Source of the DNA: Lewinellaceae bacterium
GTDB lineage: Bacteria > Bacteroidota > Bacteroidia > Chitinophagales > Saprospiraceae
Direction: 5' to 3'
Assembly: GCA_020636355.1 (NCBI GenBank)
Contig: JACJYB010000007.1
Span: 62,001 to 126,000, forward strand
Length of the DNA: 64,000 nt
Shown here: piece by piece, positions 63,118 to 64,000 of the stretch
How positions within the stretch are numbered: the first letter of the stretch is position 1
Layout: each line of letters opens with the position of its first letter
Position numbers and translations under genes: made by a program
The notes under the pieces: generated by a model
Databases searched by the model: none
What the model saw: only the letters and a program-made list of their open reading frames with translations
Told to the model about the DNA's origin: nothing

Positions 63118-63585
63118 ATGATCGATCCAAAGAAGAAACAGCAGATCCTCCGGTATTGCGCCGGACAGGATCGTTCACATCTTGAGGTCAGATTAAAACT
63201 GATCCAGTTAAAAATCTATGGAGCGGATTTGGAATCCATCCTGTCAGAACTAATCCAACAGGACTTCCTCAATGAGGAACGGTTTGCCCGGAGCTTTGTT
63301 CGGGGGAAATTCCGGATGAAAGGTTGGGGCCGGGAAAAAATTGGACACGAGCTAGCCCGTCACGAACTATCCGATTACATCCTGCGAAAAGCATGGGAAG
63401 AGATTGACGAAGAGGAATACAAGGAATCTGCCCGGGATCAGGCTCATAAAATAGCTCAGCCATTGATTGTTTCCCGGCTTCCGGTGCCGCAGATCAGGAA
63501 GAAAACTTACGATACGCTACGTCGTCGGGGATTTGAACACGACATCGTTTGGGACGCCGTACAAGGTCTGGAATTACCGGATTAA
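63118..63585 (+). CDS. recX: Regulatory protein RecX
   Basis: A 155-residue helical protein that caps or inhibits RecA filaments. It shows DRSHLEVRLKLIQLKIYGA and QQDFLNEERFARSFVRGKFRMKGWG (in part: LNEERFARSFVRGK), the typical RecX repeats, and KKTYDTLRRRGFEHDIVWDAV near the C-terminus. ATG 63118 is 51 bases from the divergent MscS start. recA is not in the window. Confidence 0.93.
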   Translation: MIDPKKKQQILRYCAGQDRSHLEVRLKLIQLKIYGADLESILSELIQQDFLNEERFARSFVRGKFRMKGWGREKIGHELARHELSDYILRKAWEEIDEEEYKESARDQAHKIAQPLIVSRLPVPQIRKKTYDTLRRRGFEHDIVWDAVQGLELPD

Positions 63586-63616
63586 TAACACAAACAGATA
63601 GAAAGTCCGGTTCCGA

Positions 63617-64000
63617 TCATTGGTTAAGTCTGCTTTCCTGCGAATCAATGCGATAATCAAGAACCAGTTGTGTCTTTATCTCGCGGAATTCCAGCTGACG
63701 GTAAAATCGGTGTGCTTCCATTCGGGTGGAGTTACAGCGAACGCGAATCCTGGTGATGTTTTGTTCGATGGACCACCGGATTGCAGATCGCACCAGCATC
63801 GTGCCGATGCCCTGGTTACGATGTTGTGCATCCACAACCAATCCACCGATTTCCGTTGAAAGCCCCGATTCTAAGCGTAACGTCTTAAAAACATGTACCC
63901 ACCCGATCACCTGATTTTCCCTGCTGGCAAGGTAAACGGTATGATCTGGGTGCTGGAGCATTTGACTGAGTCGGTTAGCTATTACATCGGCTTCTCCGGC
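63617..64000 (-). CDS. GNAT family N-acetyltransferase, 5' end beyond the window
   Basis: A GNAT-fold protein of which the last 127 residues are seen; the frame stays open to base 64000, so the N-terminus lies outside. The acetyl-CoA loop reads EIGGLVVDAQHRNQGIGTML (V-x-x-x-x-RxxGxG variant) and AHRFYRQLEFRE is the usual C-terminal signature. Substrate unknown. It converges on recX with 31 bases between stops. Confidence 0.88.
   Translation of the reverse strand, partial: AGEADVIANRLSQMLQHPDHTVYLASRENQVIGWVHVFKTLRLESGLSTEIGGLVVDAQHRNQGIGTMLVRSAIRWSIEQNITRIRVRCNSTRMEAHRFYRQLEFREIKTQLVLDYRIDSQESRLNQ

Noticed and set aside
1..64000. Mobile elements, prophage, CRISPR arrays or defence genes
   Set aside because: No transposase, integrase, direct-repeat array, Cas or restriction genes were recognised, and the gene order looks like stable housekeeping chromosome.

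Overview
The window reads as an ordinary chromosomal segment of a member of the Bacteroidota, most likely a Saprospirales-type organism (inference from gene content; not tested by phylogeny). Support comes from families largely confined to that phylum (DUF4270, DUF4290 and DUF6427 proteins, a standalone GT5 N-terminal 'glycogen/starch synthase'), a bacillithiol gene (bshA), signal peptides cleaved after ...AQ, a TonB-dependent receptor with a carboxypeptidase-like N-terminal domain, near absence of Shine-Dalgarno sequences, and promoter boxes of the Bacteroidota type TAnnTTTG. Mevalonate-pathway genes agree with Saprospirales or Flavobacteriia-like relatives. No insertion sequence, prophage, CRISPR array, integrase or restriction system was seen.

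Layout. 1-96: end of uvrB. 100-6415 (minus): oxidative pentose phosphate operon gnd-zwf-pgl followed by a large GH63-type glucosidase. 6516-9994: type II NADH dehydrogenase, an LpxD-type acyltransferase and, divergently, a Tat-exported HisC-like aminotransferase. 10025-13815 (minus): a DsbD-like transmembrane reductase with duplicated N-terminal domain and a DUF6427 membrane protein. 14052-15017: polyprenyl synthase. 15027-19287 (minus): murA, DUF4290, DUF4270, GT5-type protein. 19418-23984 (minus): DUF819 transporter, then pyrH-tsf-rpsB-rpsI-rplM (transcribed in the reverse order), with a terminator/attenuator between tsf and pyrH. 24152-25345: TPR protein. 25387-28740 (plus): type 2 IPP isomerase, HMG-CoA reductase and a GHMP kinase, a mevalonate/isoprenoid cluster. 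28893-32211 (plus): sugar isomerase-like protein and TonB-dependent receptor. 32200-34432 (minus): M15 peptidase and a conserved protein of unknown function. 34643-37871 (plus): mnmG and an exported unknown protein. 37879-43279 (minus): beta-barrel protein, two tandem acyl-CoA synthetases, MerR-type regulator. 43357-48605 (plus): bshA, flippase, chain-length protein and O-antigen ligase-like protein. 48572-57794: phosphoesterase, M16 peptidase, class V aminotransferase with AhpD-like protein, DUF1295 protein with S9 peptidase, TfoX-like protein. 57914: tRNA with CAT anticodon. 58042-64000: membrane-bound HTH protein, PD40-type lipoprotein, class C beta-lactamase-like protein, HAD phosphatase, MscS channel, recX and a partial GNAT.

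How it works together. Most of the window is housekeeping: NADPH supply (gnd-zwf-pgl), translation (rplM, rpsI, rpsB, tsf, tRNA, mnmG), envelope building (murA, lpxD, pyrH, polyprenyl and mevalonate enzymes, flippase/Wzz/ligase), thiol chemistry (DsbD-like, bshA, AhpD-like) and exported or lipoprotein peptidases and hydrolases. Promoter and terminator signals are legible in several places: two sites show a CTTG-N20-TAnnTTTG arrangement (ribosomal operon and tRNA), and four clear rho-independent terminators are present. I did not find a convincing new multi-gene system; the best leads are the tsf/pyrH attenuator, palindromes at the dsbD-like and ndh promoters, the glucosidase tied to the pentose phosphate operon, the diverged second acyl-CoA synthetase, and several conserved proteins without a known role.
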